NCBI RefSeq assembly: GCF_006874465.1
Contig: NZ_VIRL01000004.1
Coordinates: forward strand, 310,001 to 374,000
Origin: Microbispora bryophytorum
Lineage (GTDB): Bacteria; Actinomycetota; Actinomycetes; Streptosporangiales; Streptosporangiaceae
Direction of reading: 5' to 3'
DNA: 64,000 nt
Made by a program: the position numbers and the translations under genes. Under the pieces are notes generated by a model. The model saw only the letters and a list, made by a program, of their open reading frames with translations, made no database searches and had not been told where the DNA came from. Below are positions 48,647 through 60,572 of this stretch, one piece after another (within the stretch, counting starts at the first letter, position 1; every line of letters begins with the position of its first letter).

Positions 48647-49213
48647 GTGCCACGAAACGGGGATGATGTGCGGCTGCGACTCCAGGAGGCCGCGCTCGAG
48701 CTGTATCTGGAGCGTGGCTACGACAAGACCACGACCGGGGACATCGCCGCCCGCGCCGGGGTCACCGAGCGGACCTTCTTCCGCCATTTCGCCGACAAGC
48801 GTGAGGTCTTCTTCGACGGCGAGGCGCAGCTACGGGACCTGCTGACCGGCGCGGTCGCAGCGGTGCCGGCCGGCACCAGACCACTGCCCACCCTGCGGGC
48901 CGCGTTCCACCAGACCGTGCCGCTGATCGAGCGCAACCTCCCGATCACCCAGCGGCGGGCTCCGGTCATCGCCGCCACGCCGGCCCTGCAGGAACGGGCG
49001 CTGGCCAAGAGCGCGGCCCTCGTCGTCGCGCTCACCGACGCCCTCCGGGCCCGCGGCGTCGCCGAGCCGCTCGCGGCCCTGTGCGCCCAGGTGGGCATGG
49101 ACACCTACTCGATCGCCATTCGCCGGTGGGGAGCCGACCGCACCGACGACCTGCACACTCACCTCGACCGGGCCTTCACCGATCTGCGGCTCGCCGCGAA
49201 CGCCCTGAAGTGA
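48647..49213 (+). CDS. TetR-family regulator of the SDR/esterase operon
   Basis: A 188-residue TetR regulator. HTH: LQEAALELYLERGYDKTTTG, then DIAARAGVTERTFFRHFADK with REVFF. The TERTFFRHFADKREV form is the AcrR-like subgroup common in actinomycetes. The frame is open to an ATG at 48611, but that ATG lies inside the fourth operator; GTG 48647 (PRNGDDVRLRLQ) gives the normal family start. It should repress itself and the divergent operon. Confidence 0.88.
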   Translation: MPRNGDDVRLRLQEAALELYLERGYDKTTTGDIAARAGVTERTFFRHFADKREVFFDGEAQLRDLLTGAVAAVPAGTRPLPTLRAAFHQTVPLIERNLPITQRRAPVIAATPALQERALAKSAALVVALTDALRARGVAEPLAALCAQVGMDTYSIAIRRWGADRTDDLHTHLDRAFTDLRLAANALK

Positions 49214-49415
49214 CCGGCCAGGCATGATTTCGCGCCCTTGATGGCGGCGCGGTCCCGGCGCTGCGTCGTCGTGGACGGACACGGGCCGCCCGGACGAGGG
49301 CCGCCCGGGCCGCAGCGGCGGCCGGTCTCCGGGCGCGTACCGCGTGTTTGGGTCTCCTACCTGCGGGTACTGCGGCGCGGACGTGTCCGAATCGCTCCAT
49401 GGAGGATCTCGCCGA

Positions 49416-51677
<2,262 letters not shown>

Positions 51678-51700
51678 CGCTCCACATCGGACGTCGGCAG

Positions 51701-51738
51701 GGCCTCCTCCCTCGATCCAAGACCCGGGGGAGGAGGCC
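51701..51738 (+). terminator. Terminator of katE
   Basis: Perfect 11-bp stem GGCCTCCTCCC (51701-51711) with GGGAGGAGGCC (51728-51738), loop 16, 23 bases after the stop; no T-run. Confidence 0.65.
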
Positions 51739-51842
51739 GCCGGACCTCTGCCTTTGCGACGCATCCAGGATCGAACCCTCGCACGACGCTGCGGGCCGCG
51801 AGCGCGGCTTCGATCTCGACCTGGTCGAGCACGGTTCGGTGG

Positions 51843-51875
51843 GAAGCCGGTGAGAAGCCGGTGAGGAGCCGGTAA
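51843..51875. repeat. Tandem 11-bp repeat, three units
   Basis: GAAGCCGGTGA, GAAGCCGGTGA and GGAGCCGGTAA stand directly head to tail just upstream of the GlnR-like box. Confidence 0.6.
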
Positions 51876-51889
51876 CGCCCTCGCAATAA

Positions 51890-51916
51890 GAAACATCGCA
51901 GTAACACTCCCGAATA
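51890..51916. promoter_or_regulatory. Candidate GlnR box upstream of amt
   Basis: GAAAC (51890-51894), six bases, GTAAC (51901-51905), six bases, GAATA (51912-51916). The alternating GTnAC-n6-GAAAC pattern is the actinomycete GlnR site used for nitrogen genes; three of the four elements are visible here, 86 bases ahead of the start. Confidence 0.5.
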
Positions 51917-52002
51917 CGCCATGAAACCGCCAACGGTGAGTCTCATGGTGCGGTCGTGGCGGAACCGCCGGACGACCATGCTGAGGAGTGTGAGGCGATG
52001 AC

Positions 52003-53307
<1,305 letters not shown>

Positions 53308-53414
53308 TCGCCGAGGGCTCCACCGGCAGGCCGGCCGTGGATCAGGCGGGCAGTGCCGGCCTGCGGGCGGGCGAGCACGGCGGCGCCCTCGACGGTGGCC
53401 GCCGTGCGGGACGC

Positions 53415-54605
53415 CTACCAGGTGATCGGCATGGCGGTCAGGCCGTGCACGACGGTGAAGGAGCGGAACAGGGGTTCGCCCGCCGGTCGCAGGCCGGTAA
53501 ACCTGCGCAGCAGGGCGGGGAACGCGATGCGCATCTCCATGCGGGCCAGGGGAGCCCCGAGACAGTGATGGATGCCGTGCCCGAACGCGATGTGGCCGAC
53601 GGCATCCCGGCGGATGTCCAGGTCGTCTGGGTTCGGGATGAACCCCGGGTCGCGGTTGGCGGCGGGAAGCGAGCAGATGACGGTCTCGCCGGGGCCGAGG
53701 GTCCGGTCGCCCAGCCGGACCTCGGCCGTCGTGATCTTGGCCGTTCCTGAGTGCACGATGCTCAGCCAGCGCAGCAGTTCCTCGACGGCGGCGTCCACGC
53801 GGTCGGGCTCGTCGCGCAGCAGCGCGAGCTGGTCGGGGTGCCGCAGCAGGGCGAGTGTGCCCAAGGACAGCATGTTGGCCGTGGTCTCGTGCCCGGCGAG
53901 CAGCAGCAGGGTGCCGATCCCGGTGAGTTCGGCGTCGCTCAACTCGTCGCCGTGCTCGCGTACGAGCATCCCGAGCAGATCCTCACCGGGATCTTTGCGA
54001 ATCGCCTTGATCAGGCCCGCGATGTACGCCCGAGCCTCCGCCGCCGCGGCCGCGCGTTCGTCCGGAGGCAGGGACACGTCCAGCATCCGCTTGGACGTTC
54101 CCTGAAAGCCGGCCCGGTCGGCGTACGGCACGCCCAGCAGTTCGCAGATCACCAGGGAGGGAACCGGGAGGGCGAAGTCCGTCACCAGATCGGCGGGCGG
54201 TCCGCCGCGCTCCATGGCGTCCAGATGGTCGTCGACGATCTGCTGGACCCTGGGCTCCAGCCGGCGCATACGGCGGACGGTGAACTGGGCCGTGAGCATC
54301 CGGCGCAGCCGGGTGTGCTCGGGAGGGTCGGAGCCGAGCAGATTGCCGGCGCGCATCGCGGCGGTCTCCTCCTTGCTCGGCGGCGGGGCGCCGGGTGGCC
54401 GGAGCGGAGGCACGAGCGCGTTGCTGAACAGATCGGGACGGCTCAGCACCGTACGGACATCCTCGAATCCGGTGACCAGCCAGGCGTCGGTGCCGAACAC
54501 GGTGCGGATCCGGGTCACCCCCTCGTCGTCCCGCAGCGCGGAGAGCTCCGGGACGGGATGGAATCCGTCCCGTCGCATGTGCAGGGGTGGGGACACGTCG
54601 CGCAC
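53415..54605 (-). CDS. Cytochrome P450
   Basis: A 396-residue bacterial P450. I-helix AGHETTANML (residues about 237-246), K-helix EELLRW (ExxR), and the haem loop IAFGHGIHHCLGAPLARMEM with Cys348. The N-terminal part shows NLLGSDPPEHTRLRRMLTAQ FTVRR-like C-helix sequence (SDPPEHTRLRRML), typical of soluble actinomycete P450s that hydroxylate natural products. Start GTG 54605 because AGGAGG stands four bases upstream; an ATG at 54629 is in frame. No ferredoxin gene is adjacent. Confidence 0.92.
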   Translation of the reverse strand: MRDVSPPLHMRRDGFHPVPELSALRDDEGVTRIRTVFGTDAWLVTGFEDVRTVLSRPDLFSNALVPPLRPPGAPPPSKEETAAMRAGNLLGSDPPEHTRLRRMLTAQFTVRRMRRLEPRVQQIVDDHLDAMERGGPPADLVTDFALPVPSLVICELLGVPYADRAGFQGTSKRMLDVSLPPDERAAAAAEARAYIAGLIKAIRKDPGEDLLGMLVREHGDELSDAELTGIGTLLLLAGHETTANMLSLGTLALLRHPDQLALLRDEPDRVDAAVEELLRWLSIVHSGTAKITTAEVRLGDRTLGPGETVICSLPAANRDPGFIPNPDDLDIRRDAVGHIAFGHGIHHCLGAPLARMEMRIAFPALLRRFTGLRPAGEPLFRSFTVVHGLTAMPITW

Positions 54606-54731
54606 GCGACCTCCTCGGGTCACCGGCATTCTGATGATCGCTTTGCCGCAATCCGACGATAGCCGTCCCGTGTCCGCTGTGGACAATCGCGACACGACTG
54701 TGGCGGCCCCGCCGCCGGGCCGGTCACATGA

Positions 54732-54866
54732 TCAGGCGAACCGCCCGAGGGCGGCGGTGCAGCTCTCGACTGCCTCCTCGATCCGGTGGACCAGGCAGTA
54801 CTCGTCGGTGACGTGCGCCCGCTCGGGCTCGCCAGGTCCGCAGACGACCGGGGGCGCCTGAGGCGA
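54732..54866 (-). pseudogene. C-terminal fragment of an M20-family peptidase
   Basis: On the minus strand a frame ends APPVVCGPGEPERAHVTDEY then CLVHRIEEAVESC. GPG...AHVTDEYC..V..IE is the usual end of ArgE/DapE/M20 deacylases and peptidases (the His is a metal ligand in the family). Nothing upstream on this strand matches the rest of the enzyme, so only the last ~40 codons survive. Confidence 0.6.
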
Positions 54867-55051
54867 GCTCGGTGCCGTGACCGACGAGATCGGCCCGGAC
54901 GGAGCGGTGTCCGAAGTCGTGCGCGGGCGGGGGCTCAGCTCGGCCGGGCACGGAGGCCCTCACACGACCGTGACGAGCCTGTTCAGCGCGGTGCCGTGGG
55001 TGTCGTCGACGTCCCGCGACAGGCAACCGGTCATCAACGCCTTCACGTGGG

Positions 55052-55254
55052 GTGTGGCCGGTGGACGCGGCGACGTACAAGGTCCTGCGTCTCCTGCCGA
55101 CCGGCCGGGGCGCGCACGGCCTGTACGTGAGCCGCGACTCGCGCCACCTGTACGTGTCCAACCGGGGCGAGGGCTCGGTGTCGGTCGTGTCGTTCCAGAA
55201 GCGGAAAGTGGTGGACGTCTGGCGGATCCCCGGCGGCGGCTCGCCCGACATTGG
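55052..55254 (+). pseudogene. YVTN beta-propeller fragment
   Basis: The frame reads LPTGRGAHGLYVSRDSRHLY then VSNRGEGSVSVVSFQKRKVV and DVWRIPGGGSPD, one and a half YVTN-type propeller blades. Both ends of the gene are missing and the frame runs into the leader of the next gene. Family members are secreted or surface propellers. Confidence 0.6.
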
Positions 55255-55302
55255 TCAATATGATCGATGTCGATCATGTCCCCCCAACTCAGGAGCATCC
55301 CT

Positions 55303-55773
55303 GTGCGTACCCGATCTCTGCTGGCGGCCGCAGCGGTGGCCGCCGGTGTGGTCGCCGTCTCCCAGCCCGCCTACGCGGCGGGCCCGGCCATAAGGATCAC
55401 CAAGATCTACTACGACTCGCCCGGCTCGCCGGACTTCGGCGCGAACAGCAGCCTGAACGGCGAGTACGTGCAGATCAAGAACACGACGAAGAAGGCCGTC
55501 AGCCTCAAGGGCTGGACCGTCCGCGACGACACGAAGCGATCGGACCACGTCTACACGTTCGGCCCGTTCACCCTCGGAGCCGGGAAGACGGTCACCCTGC
55601 GGACCGGCCGGGGGAAGGACACCTCCACCACCCTCTACTGGGGCAGGAGCGGGGGAACGCTCGCCTACATCTGGAACCAGACCAAGGACAAGGCCTACCT
55701 GCGGAACGCGTCCGGCGCGCTCGTCGGCTCCTGTGCGTACAACTCGTCGCGGCAGGACTACAAGATCTGCTGA
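55303..55773 (+). CDS. Secreted lamin-tail-domain protein
   Basis: A 156-residue exported protein. Signal peptide RTRSLLAAAAVAAGVVAVSQ ending at PAYAA, then one lamin-tail (LTD) immunoglobulin-like domain: IRITKIYYDSPGSPDFG, SLNGEYVQIKNTTKKAVSLK, GWTVRDDTKRSDHVYTFGPF, LGAGKTVTLRTG and LYWGRSGGTLAYIWNQTKD. The end NASGALVGSCAYNSSRQDYK plus IC is typical of this actinomycete group. It probably binds a surface or nucleic acid partner; the role is not known. GTG 55303 with AGGAG seven bases upstream; an ATG at 55267 is in frame. Confidence 0.85.
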   Translation: MRTRSLLAAAAVAAGVVAVSQPAYAAGPAIRITKIYYDSPGSPDFGANSSLNGEYVQIKNTTKKAVSLKGWTVRDDTKRSDHVYTFGPFTLGAGKTVTLRTGRGKDTSTTLYWGRSGGTLAYIWNQTKDKAYLRNASGALVGSCAYNSSRQDYKIC

Positions 55774-55800
55774 TGGCGGCGGGACCGGTGACCGGCCCTC

Positions 55801-56109
55801 CTGGACGGCACGGTGGCGTTCGACGACGGCAACACGAAGTACCGCTACTCGCTGCGGCTGTGCTGGCAGCACGCCTACCCCGCGCCGTACTTTTAGATCA
55901 ACGTCAACGGCACGAGTTCGTCCTGGCCGACCCAGACCGGCACCACGTCCTATGCCGGGTGCCAGCAGGCTTTCGTGTACAGCGGCGAGGTGAACTTCGG
56001 CAGCACCGTCCGCAACGTCCGCTTCGACGTGACCGGCGGGTGGTTCGGCAGCACCGGTCACCAGATGCGCACCAAGAGCACCGGCACCTACGACAACCCC
56101 TACAACTGA
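55801..56109 (+). pseudogene. Secreted protein remnant with an in-frame stop
   Basis: A 103-codon frame has coding character throughout (KYRYSLRLCWQHAYPAPYF; INVNGTSSSWPTQTGTTSYA; VRNVRFDVTGGWFGSTGHQM) but is cut by a TAG at 55894-55896. It has no start codon or signal peptide, so the 5' end is lost too. Two Cys and many Gly/Ser/Tyr residues suggest an exported beta protein. Family not recognised. Confidence 0.6.
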
Positions 56110-56325
56110 CCGGCTTCGGCGTGGCGCTCCGCCCGGTGAGCCGGGCCGCGGCCACCGCCGGTGACGGCCGGGACGGCTGAACGGCGAGGTCTCCGGCAGG
56201 CGGTTCATGAAGAACCGCCGCCGTCCGGTGACTCGGCGGGCCGCGCCGGTCGCGGTGACGTCCGTGCGGTCCGCGAGAGGCCGGGACGCGAGCGAGCGCC
56301 CGGCGGGGGGCGATAGCCTCGCGGG

Positions 56326-56739
56326 GTGAGCCGTACCTCTCGTTCCCGCCGTACGCCGCGCCCCGGCGAGCCCTGTCCCTGTGGCCTGCCGGCCGGCTAC
56401 GGCGACTGCTGCGGCCGGTTCCACGCGGGGCAGTCGGCGCCGACGGCCGAGGCGCTGATGCGCTCGCGCTTCTCCGCGTTCGCGGTGGAGGACGAGGCGT
56501 ACCTGCTGCGGACCTGGCATCCCTCCACCCGTCCGGCACAGGTCGACTTCGACCGGGACATGCGGTGGACCGGGCTGGAGATCGAGGCGGCCACCGGCGG
56601 GAGCCCGATCCACACCGAGGGCATCGTCACCTTCCGCGCCGGATACGACTATCGCGGACAGCCCGGCGAGATGCGGGAGCAGAGCCGCTTCGTCCGCCAC
56701 GAAGGCGCCTGGGTCTATCGCGACGCCGTCGGCGAATAA
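56326..56739 (+). CDS. YchJ-family SEC-C motif protein
   Basis: A 137-residue protein of the YchJ (UPF0225) family. The N-terminal zinc-binding SEC-C-like motif is PCPCGLPAGYGDCCGRFHAG. It is followed by the family core APTAEALMRSRFSAFAVEDE, AYLLRTWHPSTRP, and the NTF2-like end VTFRAGYDYRGQP with FVRHEGAWVYRDAV. Function unsettled. The GTG at 56326 is the only sensible start. Monocistronic by spacing. Confidence 0.87.
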   Translation: MSRTSRSRRTPRPGEPCPCGLPAGYGDCCGRFHAGQSAPTAEALMRSRFSAFAVEDEAYLLRTWHPSTRPAQVDFDRDMRWTGLEIEAATGGSPIHTEGIVTFRAGYDYRGQPGEMREQSRFVRHEGAWVYRDAVGE

Positions 56740-57008
56740 GCCTGGCGAATGAGCCCGGCGAAGACCCCGGCCGAAACACGGCTCGGTACGAATGTCATGT
56801 CACCGGATTTAGCCCGATAGTGAGACTTTCGGGGATGAACGTTTGATATCCGTTCAGAAGGCATAGCGACAAAAAATACGTCAGCATCCATGCCCCGCTT
56901 GGCATGTGCGGGGCCGAGGCCGTGGGGCGGGGTATGAGATCGTCGTTGCTTGTGTCCGCGACGAAAGCCCAAATGCCGCATGACCTTGGTAGGTAGGTGC
57001 GTTCCACG

Positions 57009-57422
57009 ATGTCTCGCCGCCGCATGTCCCGCTCCGGGCCGTTTCGGGTTCGGACGGCCCGTCGCCTGACGCTGGCCGCTCTCGTGGCCGCGATCGCGTG
57101 GAGCGCCGCGGCTCAGGAGGCGGGCGCGAGCGCGCGGTTGCCGGGCCGTGCCCCGATGAAGGCCACCGGCCACGGCGGCCACGGCGACCGCGGGGGCCAG
57201 GTGGCGGCGGGCGGGACGGCCACGGCCCGGCAACTCAAGTCGGGCAACGGCAGGTTCAACCAGAATCTCAACGGTGTGTTCGCCCCGACCTTCATGATGG
57301 GCCAGCAGCAGACCGGGATCACGAACGGCGGCCGCATCAGCACCCAGGGCGTCTTCTGCGGTCCCGGCCCGAGGAAGTGCAAGGTCTGGCAGAACATGCC
57401 CATCACTTCCCGCGGCTGGTGA
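57009..57422 (+). CDS. Small secreted protein with Gln/Cys motif, first of two
   Basis: A 137-residue exported protein of unknown function. Basic N-terminus (SRRRMSRSGPFRVRTARR), hydrophobic stretch LTLAALVAAIAWSAAAQEAG ending near ASA, then a His/Gly-rich linker (GHGGHGDRGGQ). The C-terminal 55 residues are the only ordered-looking part: GRFNQNLNGVFAPTFMMGQQ, QTGITNGGRISTQGVFCG, then PGPRKCKVWQNM. The two Cys could form one disulphide. The motif QQ-T...GG...Q..xC.G...C...Q recurs in the next gene, 184 bases downstream. A GTG at 56997 is an alternative start. Confidence 0.65.
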   Translation: MSRRRMSRSGPFRVRTARRLTLAALVAAIAWSAAAQEAGASARLPGRAPMKATGHGGHGDRGGQVAAGGTATARQLKSGNGRFNQNLNGVFAPTFMMGQQQTGITNGGRISTQGVFCGPGPRKCKVWQNMPITSRGW

Positions 57423-57606
57423 TCGCGTTCGAATGCACACGGGCCGCAGGTCCGCGAATGCGGGGGTCACGCTGACTGATATGGCAATGATGCCGCAAGA
57501 CGCCGCGCGCGCCGGGCGCGGGAAACCGACGGGTCACTAGCCTGAAAAGGCCCGGGCGGAAAGGGGCCGCCCGGAGCACTGCGGCGGAGACTGGCGGGGG
57601 CGCGCG

Positions 57607-58200
57607 ATGAAGTGTCAGCGGTACGGCGGGACGGCCATGAGGAAGATCGGCCTCCGTCTCCTCGCCTGCGCGTCCGTCGTGGCGGCGCTGGCCGCCGCGG
57701 GACCCGCCGCCGCGATCACGCGCACCCACGGGCGGGAGGCGCCACGCCACCAGGAGTCCGGGCTCCGGCCCTCGCAGCCGCAGCCGGACGCCGCCCAGCC
57801 CGGGCTCACCGCCTCGGCTTCCACGATCAACCGCGGGACGCAACAGATCACCATCAACGTCGCGAACGGCGGGACCGGCATTCAGAACGCGATGTGCAGG
57901 GGCAACCGGGCGTGTGACATCGCGCAGATGCTCGGCACGCCCGACCCGGGCGCTTCTACGGCCCCGGCCCCGCACACGTCCCGCAAAGCGAGAGCGGCGG
58001 CCCGTGCGAGAGCGGCGGCCCGCGCGGAGCCGGCCCGCGTGGAGGCGGCCCGTGCGAGAGCGGCGCGTCGTGGAGGGACGGCGATCCGTGCGGGGGCGGC
58101 GGACCGGCACGCGGCGGTCTCCGCAGGCCGGCGGGGGACCGGCCCTCGGGCGGCGCGGAACCGCGGGCGCGCGGTATCGGGTGAGCGGGATCGCCGGTGA
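57607..58200 (+). CDS. Small secreted protein with Gln/Cys motif, second of two
   Basis: A 197-residue frame. From the ATG at 57637 (RKIGLRLLACASVVAALAAA, cleaved near AAA-IT) it has a good signal peptide; the ATG at 57607 adds ten residues. Residues about 75-115 carry ASASTINRGTQQITINVANG, GTGIQNAMCRGNRACDIAQM: the same QQ...GG..IQN..C.G...C...Q motif as the gene before. The last 85 residues are Ala/Arg-only low-complexity sequence from a tandem repeat of about 18 bp (57988-58065) and may be a frameshifted extension. Function unknown. Confidence 0.55.
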   Translation: MKCQRYGGTAMRKIGLRLLACASVVAALAAAGPAAAITRTHGREAPRHQESGLRPSQPQPDAAQPGLTASASTINRGTQQITINVANGGTGIQNAMCRGNRACDIAQMLGTPDPGASTAPAPHTSRKARAAARARAAARAEPARVEAARARAARRGGTAIRAGAADRHAAVSAGRRGTGPRAARNRGRAVSGERDRR

Positions 58201-58324
58201 GCGCGGGGCTCCGCCGCGGGCGCCTCGATTGGTAACCTCACAGTGAGGAAGGGGTCTCGGCCCTGCCCTCCTGTCCACGGCCCGCCACCGAGGAACTCCT
58301 CCGAGTCGTCAGGATCCGCGCACC

Positions 58325-59572
58325 ATGTCGAAAGCCGGTCGGTCCCAGGAGGAGATGCGCCGGCGCAACCTCGGCGATCTGCTGCGGCACGTGCACCTGT
58401 CCGGCGCGCTCTCCCGTTCGGAGCTGGCCGATCGGATGGGCCTGAACCGCAGCACCATCATGGCACTGACCGCCGAGCTGTCCGCGGCGGGCCTGGTCGG
58501 CGAGGAGCTGCCCGGAGACACCGGCAGGGCGGGACGGCCGTCGCTGGTGGTCCGCCCGGAGCGCGACCGTGCGCACGTGCTGGCCTTCGACGTCCGGGTC
58601 GACCGCCTGGTCGCGGCCCGGGTGGGACTGGGCGGTGAGATCCTCGACCGCCGGGAGGCGGTCAGGCCCCGCGCGGGCGCGGACCTGGAGGACGTCGTCG
58701 GCGTGCTCGCGGGCTTCGGCCGTGAGCTGCGGCGCGGCGTCCGGCCGGGTTCGGTGTGCGTCGGAGTCGGCGCGGCCTACTGCGGCATGATCCGGCCCGA
58801 CGACGGCACGGTGCGGTACGGGCCCTACGTGGGGTGGGTGGACCAGGCGTTCGGTGTCGAGCTCGGCTCGCGCCTGGGGCTGCCGGTGCTCGTGGGCAAC
58901 GAGGCCCACCTCGGCGCGCTGGCCGAGCGCGACCGCGGCGTGGGCCGTGGCTTCGACAACCTGATCTACCTGCACGGCGACGTCGGAGTGGGCGGCGGGA
59001 TCATCGTCGGCGGCAGGCTGCTCGGCGGCGACGGCGGCTACGGGTGCGAGCTGGGGCACATGATGGTGAATCCGTACGACGGGCGGCCCTGCATGTGCGG
59101 CTCACGCGGCTGTCTGGAGGCCGAGGTCGGCGAGCACGCCTTGATCGACGCCGCGGGCCGTTCGGGCGAGCTGAGCGGCCGTGAGGGCGTGCGCGCGGTG
59201 GTGGAGGCCGCCGGACGCGGGGATGCGGCGGCCGGGGAGGCGCTGCACCGGATCGGCGACTGGCTGGGCATCGGCGTGGCGAACCTGATCAACCTCTTCA
59301 ACCCCGGCATGGTGATCTTCGGCGGGATGCTGCGGGACGTGTACCCGGGCTCGGCGGCGCAGGTCGGTCACCGGGTGGAGGCGAACGCCATGGTGATCTC
59401 CCGCGAGCAGGTGCGGCTGCGGGTGTCGGCGCTCGGCGACGACGTCACGCTGGTCGGCGCCGCGGAGCTGGCCTTCTCCAGGCTCCTGGCCAGCCCCCTG
59501 GAGGTGCTCGCGGAGATGCGGCGTCGTTCGGCGCACCGGGCCGCGGCCCGGAGGGGCGCCCTGGCCCGGTGA
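58325..59572 (+). CDS. ROK-family transcriptional regulator
   Basis: A 415-residue NagC/XylR-type ROK regulator. Residues 10-80 are a winged helix (EEMRRRNLGDLLRHVHLSGA; SRSELADRMGLNRSTIMALT). The sugar-kinase-like part shows LIYLHGDVGVGGGIIVGGRL and the zinc motif GCELGHMMVNPYDGRPCMCG with SRGCLEAEVG (CxCGxxGCLE). LFNPGMVIFGG closes the fold. The kinase DxGxT phosphate motif at the start of the domain is degenerate (AFDVRVDRLV), as expected for a pure regulator. With two GH3 glycosidase genes nearby it probably senses their sugar product. Confidence 0.9.
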   Translation: MSKAGRSQEEMRRRNLGDLLRHVHLSGALSRSELADRMGLNRSTIMALTAELSAAGLVGEELPGDTGRAGRPSLVVRPERDRAHVLAFDVRVDRLVAARVGLGGEILDRREAVRPRAGADLEDVVGVLAGFGRELRRGVRPGSVCVGVGAAYCGMIRPDDGTVRYGPYVGWVDQAFGVELGSRLGLPVLVGNEAHLGALAERDRGVGRGFDNLIYLHGDVGVGGGIIVGGRLLGGDGGYGCELGHMMVNPYDGRPCMCGSRGCLEAEVGEHALIDAAGRSGELSGREGVRAVVEAAGRGDAAAGEALHRIGDWLGIGVANLINLFNPGMVIFGGMLRDVYPGSAAQVGHRVEANAMVISREQVRLRVSALGDDVTLVGAAELAFSRLLASPLEVLAEMRRRSAHRAAARRGALAR

Positions 59573-59610
59573 CGGGCCCGCGCCGCACGGGGGTGAGCGA
59601 CGCGCCGGCG

Positions 59611-60423
59611 TCAGGTGACGAGGCCGACTCCGCCCAGGATGTCGCCTCCCGGCACGCCGTTCCATTCGGGTTCCGCGTTCTCGGGCCGCCACCGGTGCAG
59701 CGGCACCACGCCGGGCTCCAGCACGTGCAGGCCGTCGAGGAAGCCGCGCACCTGGGCCGCGGTGCGCGGCACGATGCCGCCCGCGGTGGTCGTGGTGTAG
59801 ACGTCCCGGCCCCGCCTGACCGCGTCCTCGTCCAGGTCGCCCTGGGTGATGTGGGAGACCACGAGGTGGCTGCCCGGGGCGAGCGGCTCGCGGAACGCGC
59901 CGACGACGCGCGCCGCCTCCGCGTCGTCGGTCACGAAGTGGAGGACGGCCAGCATGATCAAGGCGACCGGCCGGGTGAGGTCGAGGTGGGTGCGGACGCC
60001 CGGGTGGCCGAGGATCGACTCCGGTTTCCGCATGTCGCCGTCGATCACGATCGACCGGGGGTTGTCGGCGAGCAGGGCGCGGGCATGGACGAGCACGATC
60101 GGGTCGTTGTCGACGTAGACGATCCGGGACTCCGGCGCCTCGGCCTGCGCCACCTGGTGGACGTTCTCCTGGGTCGGCAGCCCGGTGCCGATGTCGAGGA
60201 ACTGCCGGATGCCCGAGCGCGCCAGGTGCCGTACGGCCCGCACGAGGAAGGCGCGGTTGGCCCGGGCGACCTCGCGGGCGTTGGGCAGGATCGAGATGAT
60301 CTTCTCCGCGGCTTGGCGGTCGGCCGCGAAATTGTCCTTGCCGCCCAGGTAGTAGTCGTACATCCGGGCCACGCTCGGCGTGCCGGGGTCCACCACCCAC
60401 GCGGGAGCCAGCTCCTCGTGCAC
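59611..60423 (-). CDS. DUF574/SAM-dependent methyltransferase (PF04672-like)
   Basis: A 270-residue protein of the actinomycete S-adenosyl methyltransferase family once called DUF574. Typical blocks: PSVARMYDYYLGGKDNFAAD, RAFLVRAVRHLARSGIRQFL, DIGTGLPTQENVHQVAQ (SAM motif I), VYVDNDPIVLVHARALLADN, and VAVLHFV-like MLAVLHFVTDDAEAARVV. Dozens of paralogues occur per genome; substrates are unknown. The GTG at 60423 has GGAG and GGAGC upstream. Convergent with the ROK gene. Confidence 0.92.
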   Translation of the reverse strand: MHEELAPAWVVDPGTPSVARMYDYYLGGKDNFAADRQAAEKIISILPNAREVARANRAFLVRAVRHLARSGIRQFLDIGTGLPTQENVHQVAQAEAPESRIVYVDNDPIVLVHARALLADNPRSIVIDGDMRKPESILGHPGVRTHLDLTRPVALIMLAVLHFVTDDAEAARVVGAFREPLAPGSHLVVSHITQGDLDEDAVRRGRDVYTTTTAGGIVPRTAAQVRGFLDGLHVLEPGVVPLHRWRPENAEPEWNGVPGGDILGGVGLVT

Positions 60424-60572
60424 GCTCCGCCCTCCATCGCTCGGGTCCGGTCCACCGGATGAGGCGATCACCATCTTAGGGACACAGGTGCCGATTTTGA
60501 CAGCTTGCTCCGACAATCGGAAATGTCGAGATGTGTCCTCGGCCCCCGGACACGACGAACGACGAGACCGGC

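Larger units (their letters stand above)
51678..52002. other. 325-bp gap between katE and the ammonium transporter
   Basis: Contains the katE terminator, a tandem 11-bp repeat and a GlnR-like box, each listed separately. No coding frame of credible quality. Confidence 0.6.
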
